Part shown: in pieces, positions 9,902-20,046 of the stretch
How the letters are laid out: each line of letters opens with the position of its first letter
Numbering within the stretch: the first letter of the stretch is position 1
Assembly: GCA_951640165.1 (NCBI GenBank)
Contig: OX621237.1
Coordinates: forward strand, 9,982,001-10,046,000
Direction: 5' to 3'
Source of the DNA: Pseudoips prasinana
Taxonomy: Eukaryota; Arthropoda; Insecta; Lepidoptera; Nolidae
Length of the DNA: 64,000 bases
Translations under genes and position numbers: made by a program
Notes under the pieces: generated by a model
Database searches by the model: none
Told to the model about the DNA's origin: nothing
Seen by the model: only the letters and a program-made list of their open reading frames with translations

Positions 9902-9957
9902 TAGGTTGGGATCAGATGGCCGTGTGTGAATAATGTCCCAAGATATTATTATATTAT
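9902..9957 (+). mobile_element. S3 SINE, 3' end only
   Basis: GGGATCAGATGGCCGTGTGT then GAATAATGTCCCAAGATATT with an (ATT) tail. Truncated at the 5' side. Confidence 0.6.
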
Positions 9958-9960
9958 AGA

Positions 9961-10198
9961 CTAGCGCTCGCTCTTCGTTCCGCGTTATAAATATTTTTGT
10001 CCCTGCCCGTTTGTCCCGCGTAATACTTCGGGTTAAAAGTTCAGGATATATATTTTTTTTCATAGTCTATGACACTCCACAATAACGTAGCTCTCTATTG
10101 GTGGTAATAATTTAAAAAATCGGTTCGGTAGATCCAGAGATTACCGCTTACAACGTCGCAAACTCACAAACGTTACCTCTTTATAATATTCGTATAGA
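9961..10198 (-). mobile_element. non-autonomous Helitron, family B
   Basis: Minus-strand element with 5' end TCTATACGAATATTATAAAG and 3' end CTAG followed by T outside. It is a full-length partner of the copy at 57947-58191, about 240 bp each. Helitrons insert between A and T without duplicating the target, and the flanks agree. Confidence 0.75.
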
Positions 10199-10262
10199 TT
10201 ATACAAAGATTTGTTCTGGGTGAGGATCGATTTAACTATAATTATATTTATGCAGTGCTTGG

Positions 10263-10581
10263 AAATATTTATAATAAAATCGTAGGAAAGTCAAAACTGT
10301 ACATTGAATATTTTTTTTATAGGATACTTGGGGCGTGATCTACAATCGACATCGAAGCCAAAAATATAGTTTTTAGAATTTTTTCTGTGTGTCTGTTTGT
10401 CTGTATGTATGTCCGGGCTAAACTCACAAAGTACTGCATGGATTTACTTCAAATTTTGCATGAATATTACTAAGAGGTCGGGTCAACATATAGGCTACAT
10501 ATTATCACGCTATCACCTACGGGGGAGGAGCTGTGATAATTTATAAAATTTTACGCGGGTTAAACCGCGGGGCGCAGCTAG
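10263..10581 (+). mobile_element. non-autonomous Helitron, family C
   Basis: Near-copy of 9223-9548 in the same orientation only about 0.7 kb away. Ends GGGTTAAACCGCGGGGCGCA then GCTAG, giving the hairpin and CTAG terminus. The first bases are degraded. Confidence 0.8.
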
Positions 10582-10734
10582 TAGTATAATATATACAGTA
10601 CATGTAAAATATTATGGTAGACATATACAATGCATAACATCTAAGTTACGCGTCCCAAATATACGAGTTCAACAATTGCCCAAATAAGTTGGTGGCACGA
10701 TCTTGCATAACAAGTAGCGATACGTGGTAGCGTC

Positions 10735-10825
10735 GGGATGTAGGGCGCGCGTCCCCCGGGCTCCCGGCGCTCCCGCGGGCAGCCCGCTTTGTCCAGGGAG
10801 CGAGGGCGCGGCCGTGCCAACTTCT
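10735..10825. other. GC-rich island
   Basis: A dense run of G and C (for example GGGCGCGCGTCCCCCGGGCT) in an otherwise AT-rich window. It could be a 5' untranslated exon, promoter core or remnant of a GC-rich gene. Neither strand gives a recognisable protein. Confidence 0.35.
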
Positions 10826-10983
10826 CTACTCGTAAAACTCTGTTTGTTCAGTACAAGCTTAAACATTTCTTTGCGGGTCAGGATTACTTAGCGATGAATA
10901 AGTAAATTGCATTTAAAACGAAATCGGTTTTGTACATAATAAATGTGTTCTTTGTGGAACGTGTGACTCGGCTCGTAACTACT

Positions 10984-11186
10984 CGTGTGGCGCAGCGGCT
11001 AAGACAGTCGCCTCGCTAATTCGTGTCGCGGGTTCGAGTCCTGCGCTGGACAACTATTTATGTGACCCATAAATAGTTGTTCTAAGTCTGGGTTTAATTT
11101 GTGTCCGTCTGTTATATATTATGCTTGTAAAGTACCCCGCGACACAGGGATTATATTCCCTAGTGCGGGCGTTGTCATTAAAAAAA
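10984..11186 (+). mobile_element. S2 SINE, near full length
   Basis: Best-preserved S2 head: GTGTGGCGCAGCGGCTAAGA, B-box CGGGTTCGAGTCCTGCG, GTGACCCATAAATAGTTGTT in the body and GTACCCCGCGACACAGGGAT near the 3' end, with a short A-rich tail. Confidence 0.88.
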
Positions 11187-11339
11187 CTGTTTAATACGCG
11201 AAGAACATCATACTTCACGGTGTAACCAACTAACTAAGAGAGGTACGGCACAGCGTTTATTAGCTCGAAGAGCAGCCCGACTGGGGAAGTACCTTACAAA
11301 AGACATTCTTTAATAATTTTAATGTTGTGTTTATGCGTG

Positions 11340-11520
11340 TGAGTAAGGTCGCCAGAGCTCATCAGGGTGGGGGGAAAGGTCAGCAACACTTGCTGGCTGA
11401 CTCTTAAAGGCCGGCAACGCACCCGCGACTCCTCTGGTGTTGTGAGTGTCCATGGGCGGCGGTGATCACTTACCATTGGTGACCCAATTGCTCGTTTGTT
11501 GCCCTCTGATATAAAAAGAA
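11340..11520 (+). repeat. moth-type LINE/SINE 3' repeat
   Basis: Contains GGCCGGCAACGCACCCGCGA, GTCCATGGGCGGCGGTGATC and CACTTACCATTGGTGACCCA, ending in an A-rich run. This block is familiar from many Lepidoptera genomes as a retroelement 3' end. It is related to the tandem block at 36.9 kb. Confidence 0.6.
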
Positions 11521-11983
11521 TTAAAACATAAATTGAGAATGTGAGCTAAGTCCAATATTCAATATTGAGTCGTTCTCGATTTAGCCGAGGAAAGAATCGA
11601 GATCTATATGGGTGCCTAGTTCTGTATTCACTTGGGAAGTAATTTAAGCTCAATTATATTCGCAAGTAATGTATATGTACGTACTGCTTATACTATTAGG
11701 TTGATATACTTTTGGTTTGTTGGTAAAAAAGCGAAGTCATATCTCCAGCTTTAATTACATCGCAAGTAAATACAGAACTTGGCATCCATATAGATCTCGA
11801 TTCTTTAATCGGTGAAATCGAAAACAACGCATTCTTAAATATTTAACTATAATTGATTCGTATTATCGGGGCGAATTTACTCAGCATAAAACCTTACTAC
11901 ATAGTATACGATTTAGGAAACCAAAACTTAAGAAATAAAATTATATACTTGATCGGTGAAGTAGTTAGATTGAGTGAGTCCTG
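11521..11983. other. no recognisable feature
   Basis: The segment carries a loose inverted repeat: AAAGAATCGAGATCTATATG near 11591 and ATAGATCTCGATTCTTTAAT near 11789. No gene was recognised. Confidence 0.4.
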
Positions 11984-12125
11984 AGTCTGGGTGTAATTAT
12001 CTATATGAATATGTATTTACAAAAAAGAAAAGTAGTATACATAGTGCTTTCCATAGTACAAGCTCAGCTTAGTTTAGGATCAGCTGGCCGTGTGTGAATA
12101 ATGTCCCAGGATATTTTTTTAATTA
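11984..12125 (+). mobile_element. S3 SINE, 3' half
   Basis: GAGTCTGGGTGTAATTATCT, TATGTATTTACAAAAAAG and CTTAGTTTAGGATCAGCTGG, then GTGTGTGAATAATGTCCCAG. The head is missing. Confidence 0.75.
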
Positions 12126-12413
12126 TTATCCCTTAACCAGGCTTTGCTACGTTTTTTTTCATTGTTTTTGGACCTTATTGCAAAGTAATAAAGTTGAAAT
12201 TAATGTGGCCTCGTATAGTCCATAGCCTGTTTAAAGGTTATTATATATAAAATACGGAACCTTCTTTTAAGAAAGTCGGCTAAATATGTTGGCGGATAGA
12301 CAGCGGATGATGAGATAAATTCTTATTAATATGCCCGAGGCGTAGTTTTAGTTCTTTTGTCTCGCGCGGCAATAAAGAGGAAGACGGCTGGAAATGTGCT
12401 GCATTTAGGCCGG

Positions 12414-12629
12414 GACTCCACCAAAGACAAGACGAGCAGAGATATGTTTTTTAAACAACCAATAGAATTGTGTTATTGACACATCTCTCCGCTCAGCTTC
12501 AGTGGAGATCGCTGTGCGGAGATGTGTAATATTTGTATAGCACGATGGAAGGGGAAATGTGAGCTGTGCGCGGTCGACGCGCAGTGGTGACGAGAGATGA
12601 GAGCATGTCTGCTTTGGTGGAGTCCCTCG
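12414..12629. mobile_element. foldback MITE, family D
   Basis: Ends GGGACTCCACCAAAGAC and GTCTGCTTTGGTGGAGTCCC are inverted copies. A central hairpin pairs ACACATCTCTCCGC with GCGGAGATGTGT. A minus-strand frame through it is only the element's palindromic sequence. No transposase is present. Confidence 0.65.
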
Positions 12630-12676
12630 AGCTAAAAAACAGCTCTTCTCGCACAGCACACCGCACACATCTCTGG

Positions 12677-12915
12677 GGCTCTACCGGCTAAGTCGCCGAA
12701 CATCGATTTCTTAAATGGCGTTCAAATAAATAAACGTTAAAAATGACTTAATCAATCGTTAAATCGGCTTCCATGAGCATATGTGACGTCATAAATGGTC
12801 TGGAATCTATTGTCAACATTGAAGCCGATTTAACGATTGATTAAGTCATTTTAACCTTTATATATATGAACGCCATTTAAGAAATCGATGTTCAGCGCCT
12901 TAGCCGGTAGAGCCT
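12677..12915. mobile_element. foldback MITE, family B2
   Basis: Two inverted arms of about 95 bp each, nearly identical (beginning GGCTCTACCGGCTAAG and ending CTTAGCCGGTAGAGCC), flank a spacer with ATGTGACGTCATAAATGG. The flanks share TCTGG, a possible 5-bp target duplication. A second copy is at 63118-63350. Confidence 0.8.
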
Positions 12916-12936
12916 CTGGTTGGTGGAGTCCCGGCC
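12916..12936. repeat. detached end of MITE family D
   Basis: TGGTGGAGTCCCGGCC is the reverse complement of GGCCGGGACTCCACCA at 12410-12425, so both MITEs lie within a larger inverted pair. Confidence 0.55.
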
Positions 12937-14266
12937 TTATAAAGGTTCCAGACGCCTGCGCTAGTACGCTGTATTTCCCTCATCGTTCCTTTACAAGGCA
13001 CTCTTATTGCTCGCAGCTAAGACTAACAAGGTTTTTAATTATTTCCTTTAATGCCACTTTCAGCGACGACGTTACACGCGGCGGGCTTTGTTATTCTAAC
13101 GTTGTGCTCGCTCGCCACCGTAATATGTGCTCCGTGCTACAACAACCTTTGTAGTGAAAAGGCTTTTTATACAGCTACAAGTTAATTCAGAATATGCATG
13201 TTTTGCATGTAACATATTATTATTTGCTAATATGGAATGCAAGCTTTGTAGTTTATTTTAACTCGTGCGGGCGTAGTCTTAAATAAATATATAGAGAATA
13301 ACATATTCTTTAGATGCATATGTATAAAGACTAGCTTTTATTCCTGCTAGTAATTATGTGTCTGTTACTCAATAACGCAAAAACGTTCTACTTCATTTAG
13401 AATGAAGATATAGCGATTGATCGAAGTGAAACTCGGAAGTCGCTGTATAATCTGTGTAATGAAAACAGATTTTTAAGTAAAGAGTGTTTTAATGAACTAA
13501 CTAACAGCGTAGTATAGCCACTTTAGCTTATTACAAAGCCAGGAACATAGTAAAACGTAAGCAAGAGAGTTCAGACTTTGATTTGGAAAAAAAATCAAAA
13601 GAACTTACTAGCATAGTTACATATAAACTCAAAAATCAACATATATTTTTAGACAAAACCATCTCTACGTCGTATTAAGTACTTGTGTAGCATAATGGTG
13701 TATAATTATCTTCTTTGGTACGAATTTCCAAAGGCTTTATTTAGTAGCGCACCCTTTGGTAGCACTTCCATTAGTGGGGCGGCAATAATTCATGCTTAGT
13801 ACTATAATCTTATTTTATTCAAATTGTTTTGTGTGGTTTTAAAAACAATGCTTTTAAATGTGGGTAGAATTGTTTTGCTCGGCACTTCGCCAAAGCATGA
13901 AGCTCATTTACATGCACACTCCATTACACATATCTCTGGCTATACAAAGTGTTTTCTCACGATTGAATTTAGATTTCGCGTAGTTGCGGGCCTGTTCTGT
14001 TTTTGCTAACGTAGGGATAAGGCTCTCTTTGACATATAACAAGGCCTTTATATACCTTTATATACAACCCTTACGGGTCCGTTATCGATGGGTGAGAATC
14101 AGCACCTATCCTTATTAGCTTAAAGATGGATGACCTGATTCATGATTTCGGAACATTACCGTGTTTCAGAGGACACGCAAAGGTATCGGTTATGCAATGA
14201 GTAAAACTACTCATTACGTAACAGCTGAAAATGATTACCGCGAATAATTTATTTTATTTTATTAGG
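12937..14266. other. no recognisable gene
   Basis: Mixed composition to about 13150, then AT-rich. Frames of 60-90 residues occur but show no known domain, no coding-like composition and no obvious splice structure. Confidence 0.45.
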
Positions 14267-14425
14267 CTTCGTGTCGCGGGTTCGAGTCCCGCGCCGGACA
14301 ATTTCTGTGACCCATAAATAGTTGTTCTGAGTCTGTATGTAATTTGTGTCCGTCTATTATATGTTTGTAAAGTACCCCGCGACACAGGGATTAGACTCCG
14401 TGCGGGCGTTATCTTGTTTTTTTTT
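14267..14425 (+). mobile_element. S2 SINE lacking its A-box
   Basis: Starts inside the head at TTCGTGTCGCGGGTTCGAGT, continues through ATAAATAGTTGTTCTGAGTC and TATGTTTGTAAAGTACCCCG, and ends in a T run. Confidence 0.82.
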
Positions 14426-14743
14426 TAATCTGTTAAGTAACAACTAATTACCAATTATATGTTATCGCAATCAAATTGCGAGGAAGAAATCAAAACATCG
14501 CTTACATACTAAAAAAAGCTACTTTTGCGAGTCCAATCAGAGATAAAATCAATATTAAGACATAATTAGATATCCAAAATCAGTCTTGGCACTGATTTGG
14601 CGCTGATTTGTAAATTTCTGCAGTTTTAGTAGAATTTATCAAAATATCAGTAAGCTAATTGATAATGTGTAATACATAAAATTTATTTACTATGTTGACC
14701 TACGCTTTGTGACGGGTGCTGAATAAAATGAAATATATAATCA

Positions 14744-14945
14744 CTAGCTGTGCCCCGTAGTTTTACCCGCGTTAAACTTAATAAATTATAGCGTCTGTGT
14801 TATTCGGATAAGCTATGTTACTACAAAGTGCCATCAAAATACTTTCGGTAGTTTTTGCATGAAAGAGTCTATGGTCTCTCCATCGATACTCCATACGTCT
14901 CTACATCCATACTCACACACTTCCGCACTTATAATATTAGTTGGA
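14744..14945 (-). mobile_element. non-autonomous Helitron, family A
   Basis: Minus strand. The 3' end is at 14744 with CTAG preceded by the hairpin region GCGGGTAAAACTACGGGGC. The 5' end lies near 14945 with CTAATATTATAAGTGCGGAA. Internal ACTCTTTCATGCAAAAACTA matches other A copies. Confidence 0.7.
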
Positions 14946-15427
14946 AGAAGGATAGTATGATTTGATTAATATCCGTTCCCAAATGTTAGAAATTAAACCC
15001 ATAAATGGTTGCTCAGCTGCCATGCCAAATACTTGATAAAACCACGTACTCATAGGAGCTCTACGTTGCCAAGAAAGAGTGTTGGATGATTCATCACCTC
15101 TCATCCTAATTTAATCTCGCGTGGCTATCTCACTTTGAACGTACGCTATTTAGTAGTATGACGCGGCGTAACACTATCTAAGCCGTAGCAGTTAGTTTTA
15201 TACGATAGCGTAGTAATATATAGTATGACATAGCACTTTGTTGGTATGACGCAACAGTTAGTAGTATGCGTATACAATATCCAATGACACAACTTCTAAT
15301 GTTGAAGGGGGTTGTTTCTCGATAACTAGAGGGCTCGATTGATGACGGGGTGTTAGCAAATATATTATCATATTATTATGTTTCTGTCCTGCGTTAGATT
15401 TTGATAATTTAAAGTGTTAAGGTATGT

Positions 15428-15585
15428 ATATAATAATAATATCCTGGGACATTATTCACACAGGCTATGTGTGAATCTGATCCCACAGTACGCAGAGCTT
15501 GTACTATGGAGACCAGACAACTGATATATTACATATACTTTTTTCTGTTGTAAATACATACTTATAAAGATAATTTCACGAAATA
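15428..15585 (-). mobile_element. S3 SINE, head missing
   Basis: ATCCTGGGACATTATTCACA at the left and TTGTAAATACATACTTATAA at the right, in the minus orientation. The tRNA-like part is absent. Confidence 0.75.
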
Positions 15586-15671
15586 AATGAATGGTATTAT
15601 TAATGTAAATAGTAATTCAGCAAACAAGCATACGGCTCAATCACCGTGGCCTTCTCTAATGTAATCAAGAT

Positions 15672-15830
15672 ATTTTTAAGCAGCAAGGATATAAATCCGG
15701 GCAGCAAGGATATAAATCCTTGCTACCCGGAAGAGATCGCTCCTAGTAAGGAGACCGCCATGGGTCTAGAACCTTGAAAAAGTATTAAGATGTCAAAGAA
15801 ATATAATAAAGACTTACTTACTTGTGCCAC
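15672..15830 (+). repeat. retroelement-like 3' segment with hairpin and tandem copy
   Basis: GCAGCAAGGATATAAATCC occurs twice in a row. The second copy forms a hairpin with arms 15697-15711 and 15716-15730 (one mismatch) and loop ATAA. It ends AATAAAGACTTACTTACTTG, a short-repeat tail of retrotransposon type. Confidence 0.5.
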
Positions 15831-15854
15831 ATAGTTGCAAATTAATTCTAGTAT

Positions 15855-15981
15855 GTACAGACGCACATCAAGCTACCCCAATCTGTCAAATTTCCCCAAT
15901 TGAAAGTGAACCTTATGTATATGTGATAAAGTTGAAAGAAATTTGACAGATTGGGGTAGCTGGATCTGCTAGCCTCTGTAC
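15855..15981 (+). mobile_element. MITE family M1
   Basis: GTACAGACGCACATCAAGC (internal four-base loss in the terminal repeat) to GCCTCTGTAC, with the shared core CCCCAATTGAAAGTGAACCT. Confidence 0.85.
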
Positions 15982-16566
15982 GTAATTAACAATAAATCTA
16001 CCTACATCGTACTCTATATTCAGCCTTACATATCTGACTGAACAAAGACGGCGCTCTGATCGTCATGAAACAATATTAATTGCCGACAGTCTGTGGTTTG
16101 CACAACACTCTAATAAGTCTGTGTACTGAGACGAACGCAGCATCGTAACGTAACGTATCCATATACACAGGTCGTGTTTATGGAGAGATTTTGTAACAAG
16201 GCTAATAATATTGAAGCGGGTGTGCTACGTGAATGGCTGTTTATTTGGGTTACATTTTAACACAGAAACTAAGGAGAATCTCGGTTTATGTTCGTGTATA
16301 AGAAAAATGTATATGTACCTACATCTTCGTGTAAATATTGAATTATTGTTGGAACAACATATTATCGAGTTTTTGGTTTTAGAAACTTTATTCTCATGAA
16401 AATTATACATTCGCTTATATGGGGACTTACACTAATGATTCTGTAATAATCTGACGAGAGTCCATTATAAATAAATTTCAACATTTCTTTCAGTTTTTGC
16501 TCCGTTAAACGTTTGTTGGAGACCACTGTATGCGTAATAACCGTCCTACTACCGTTATATTTTGAA

Positions 16567-16679
16567 CTAGCTATGCCCCGCGGTTTCTTCCGCGTTTAAG
16601 TCGTTTTGGCGTAAAGAGTAACAAACATACATCCATACATCTATACTCACAAACTTTCGTACTTAAAATATTAGTAGGA
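16567..16679 (-). mobile_element. Helitron family A, internally deleted
   Basis: The 3' terminus is CTAG (16567-16570) next to the hairpin CGCGGTTTCTTCCGCG. The 5' terminus reads TCCTACTAATATTTTAAGTA on the minus strand. The middle of the element is lost and joined at GTCGTTTTGGCGTAAAG. Confidence 0.8.
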
Positions 16680-16687
16680 TGTGTACC

Positions 16688-16886
16688 TCTAGTGGTTTTG
16701 GCAGTGCACGCCGGAATAGCTCGCAGATTCACACAATATCTTTATAAATTGTAGCCGTAGGTTATTCTGATGGATAAGCTATATGATTGTAAAGTTTCAT
16801 TAAAATCTATTCAGTAGTTTTTACGTGAAGAAGTAACAAACATCCATCCATACTTACAAACTTTCGCGTTTATAATATTAAGTAGG
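16688..16886 (-). mobile_element. Helitron family A, variant 3' end
   Basis: Directly follows the previous element after GTGTACCT. On the minus strand it runs from ATCCTACTTAATATTATAAA to GCCAAAACCACTAG. The same pair in the same order occurs around 51.8 kb. Confidence 0.75.
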
Positions 16887-17049
16887 ATATTGAAAAGGTT
16901 TTTTTACGTGATGTATTATGTTTTGGTGCAATAAAGAGTACTCTATCAATTCTATATTTAAGTGAGTTACAAGGAACAAGACTAGAATAGAATTAGAAGA
17001 ATAAGAGGATCACTCGTTTTCCTACAACCATATACCATTTATAGCGCGT

Positions 17050-17780
17050 CTACCACATCCATATGATGTGGGCTGTGAGCAGGAGTCATCCGTTACGCCG
17101 GGAACGTGGTGTGTCATGTGTTTGAAATATAGCCGCTCGTAAAACACCCGCGCCCATGAGCCACCAATTTGATATATTGTGCATTTTGATATCTCACTAG
17201 AAGAGGAATTCTAGCCACTTTTTTAGCGTTTGTATTTCCGTATCACCCTATGGAAAAATGCTATTTACTTTCGTAGCTTACTACGTGAAAATATTATTTG
17301 TCGTAGTTACTATAAAGTATGGGTTTGATATCTATTTATCGTGTGGGGGTCATCACCTACGTATTTTGCGTGGTGCAAAATATGACCTCTCGTAAATCAC
17401 CCGTGCCCACGAGCCACGAATTTGATATATGGTTGTGCAAATTGCTATTTGTCCAAAAGGAAAATTATCTAAATATTTTCACATTTGCTTCCATAGTATT
17501 TATTCGTAATTATTTGAAGTTTGCTACGAAACAAAACTCTAAATCATTTCGTAGCATTCTACGGAAATACTCGTACATTAATTTCGTAGCATACTACAAA
17601 ATACTACGTACAAGTATTTTCGAAGGTGCTACTACATATTACAGTTATTACATTTTTATTGTTTTAATACATATCTGTAATCTCCTGAGTTGTAAAATAG
17701 TAAATCATTAGTAACATATGGGGCATAAAGTTATGTCTCTAAATGATGCCAGCTCATATAATACTCGTGAGCCGCGAATT
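17050..17780. repeat. dispersed short repeat cluster
   Basis: Versions of CGAGCCACGAATTTGATATA occur near 17158, 17412 and 17770. Versions of TTTCGTAGCATACTACG recur between about 17270 and 17620. The plus-strand frame at 17319-17711 has no recognisable domain. The array may be an old, decayed tandem repeat. Confidence 0.4.
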
Positions 17781-18036
17781 TAGAACTGAAATTAGGAACT
17801 GTAAAGAGGATACCTACCACTCGCTATTTGAATAGTATGTATTATTCGGGGTATACTATTCAACTAGTGCACTTTATGTAATAAAATAAAATGTTGGTGT
17901 GCTTTATTGCGTTGCTAAAAGAGTTATTTATTTAACGGGTACATTTAGTGATATTTTTATCGTAGTATAGAAAATCACTTCACGTTGTATATTGTAATTA
18001 AATAACAATTATAATTATAATCTACAACGTACGTAA

Positions 18037-18256
18037 TCTTGGGACATACCTACACTATCATCTGATCCCAAACTAATAGTCTGTATTATGGCAACCAGAC
18101 AACTGATAAGTTTACCTACATATATCTAAATACATACATATTATAGAAAAATTACACCTAGACACAGAACAAATAATCGTGCTTACGCACGGGAACGAAC
18201 CCACGACCTCTGCATTAGCAGCCAGGGTCACTAACCACTAGATCAACAGGTCAGTC
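18037..18256 (-). mobile_element. S3 SINE, diverged
   Basis: TCTTGGGACATACCTACACT at the left, CATCTGATCCCAAACTAATA next, and a tRNA-like head at the right (GTGGGTTCGTTCCCGTGCG). The trailing A-box region reads CCTGTTGATCTAGTGGTTAG. Confidence 0.78.
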
Positions 18257-19378
18257 AATTATTTCATGGCAGTGTGTAGAGGAAAGTACCTCTATGCCCT
18301 GCTATAAGAGTTCAAAGTTTTCGGCAGATGCCTTACCTTGCATCGGCGTCTGCCTAAAACTTTCATTTAGTTTGACTAATTTATACTCAAATACGTTATG
18401 GAATCTAAATACGATTTTATTTTCAACTGTAAGTGATTAACGAAGCCCATCAAAGGCCTCTATTTGCTATTGTTTGGTATAAAGGCTATAATGCTATAGG
18501 ACTTCCTTTGTCAAAGAAAGGAATCCATCTAAGTCCAACCGACCATGTCAATGTAAATCCATCCGATCTGCCATTGATTTATTAAAGACGGATCTTTATC
18601 AGAATCCCTATTACTCCGCCTTACAAATGTATCTTAAATTTAAGGAATTTGAAGGTTTTCTTAAATCAATTACACTCGTATTTTATTCTTGCTCAGAAGT
18701 ATTCAGACACAGAAAACAATCAAAGCGTTTGTATTCTAATTTAAAAAGTTTCCAATTAATATCTAACATCTAATAAATACATAAAAACAATTACCTAAAA
18801 CATTACAATTTAAATTGATAAAAGATATTGTTAATTGTAGCTATGTTTTATTACGACAAAAGTGTACGACATAATAAAACTTCACTTTATAATATTTTGA
18901 AAGCAAATCATAAAAAACATCCATTCCGCCTTCCATTTATTAACTTTTAAATATTCCTTATGGTATAATTGTTAGTTTATATAGCGCCGAGTATTATAAT
19001 GTTGATTGTTGAGTTAACAATGATTATTTTATAATTTGTAATGTGTATGCTTTTATTAAATACATGGTACTTTTATAACTTCACGTCACTTAGCGCAGGA
19101 CACCAATAGGAAATTGTACATATATGTTTCGTCGTAGACTATACCTAATACCTTGCCCCGTTATACCTAATATTCCGAAATAAAACACAATGCTTTTACG
19201 CTGAACGCACGCAGACGAATCAAATTGCAATATAACATGTATATTATATCAAACAGTCTGGCCTGTAATTAACAGAGGGGCGGCTCCCTTTGAAATCCCT
19301 ATTCAATATCGGACACTGGTAGGTACGTATGTAACACTATTAACTGTTAATGTTTCAAAAACTGTTACAGTGGAACAC
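18257..19378. other. no recognisable feature
   Basis: AT-rich sequence without convincing genes or repeats. This is one of the longer stretches without a recognised mobile element. Confidence 0.5.
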
Positions 19379-19442
19379 TCTGAATCGACTGCAAGAAGTC
19401 AGAGAGAGATTAGTCTTCCTTGCTTCTTGCAGTCGATTCAGA
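19379..19442. repeat. perfect 20-bp hairpin, 24-base loop
   Basis: TCTGAATCGACTGCAAGAAG (19379-19398) pairs exactly with 19423-19442. After a one-base bulge four more pairs can form at the base. Size and shape are compatible with a small pre-miRNA or a MITE core. No mature-RNA evidence is available from sequence. Confidence 0.9.
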
Positions 19443-19806
19443 TGTGTCTCAATAATTTTTTCTAGCTAACTAATAAAAGCTAACTTACATAATCACCCAG
19501 CTATTGTAGACCCGCTAGAATTTTCACATTTTGGGTAGGAAAGGACGAAAAGGTTATATATAATGTCGGCGAAGATCATGTCTTATATACCTGATTACAA
19601 CGATAAAAAAATATTAATATACTGCCTTATATTAGAAACCTAAGTCGTACGATAAAATTCAGAACGAAATTAAGGAGTCGTCATAATTGCAACAATTCCA
19701 ATATAAATTAGAAATTATTTTATAATGCATGGTTTTAATGATATTATTTAAATACGTAGTAAAATGAGACAATAGGTAATAAAGTATATAGTTCAGCAGT
19801 ACTAAA

Positions 19807-20034
19807 GGCGCTATTAGCTAGATGCTCTCACCGGTCCGTAAGCGATCGGTTAAGTAACTAGGCTCGCGGTCAGTCCATAGATGGGTAAACGCCAAAGTGG
19901 TTTAATTTCTGAGCGTTTCCATGCACGGGGGCACGTTAAGCTGTCGGTGTCGGTTGTAGCCATGTCAGAGGCCTACTGGGCAGCTTGAACAACTCTGACA
20001 CTAGGGTAACCACTGCCCATACGATAAGTAAGTA
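19807..20034 (+). mobile_element. retroposon family R with 12-bp TSD
   Basis: AGCAGTACTAAA occurs at 19795-19806 and 20035-20046. The insert contains GCCATGTCAGAGGCCTACTG, TGAACAACTCTGACACTAGG and an (AAGT)-like tail. Related copies are at 24.4 kb (minus) and 54.4 kb (plus). It is a LINE 3' fragment or SINE with no coding sequence. Confidence 0.85.
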
Positions 20035-20046
20035 AGCAGTACTAAA

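Noticed and set aside
12405..12668. Minus-strand frame of 87 residues
   Set aside because: Lies wholly over the foldback MITE and reads through its inverted repeats.
17319..17711. Plus-strand frame of 130 residues
   Set aside because: AT-rich, aromatic and hydrophobic composition without any motif, overlapping a repeated-motif region; likely chance.
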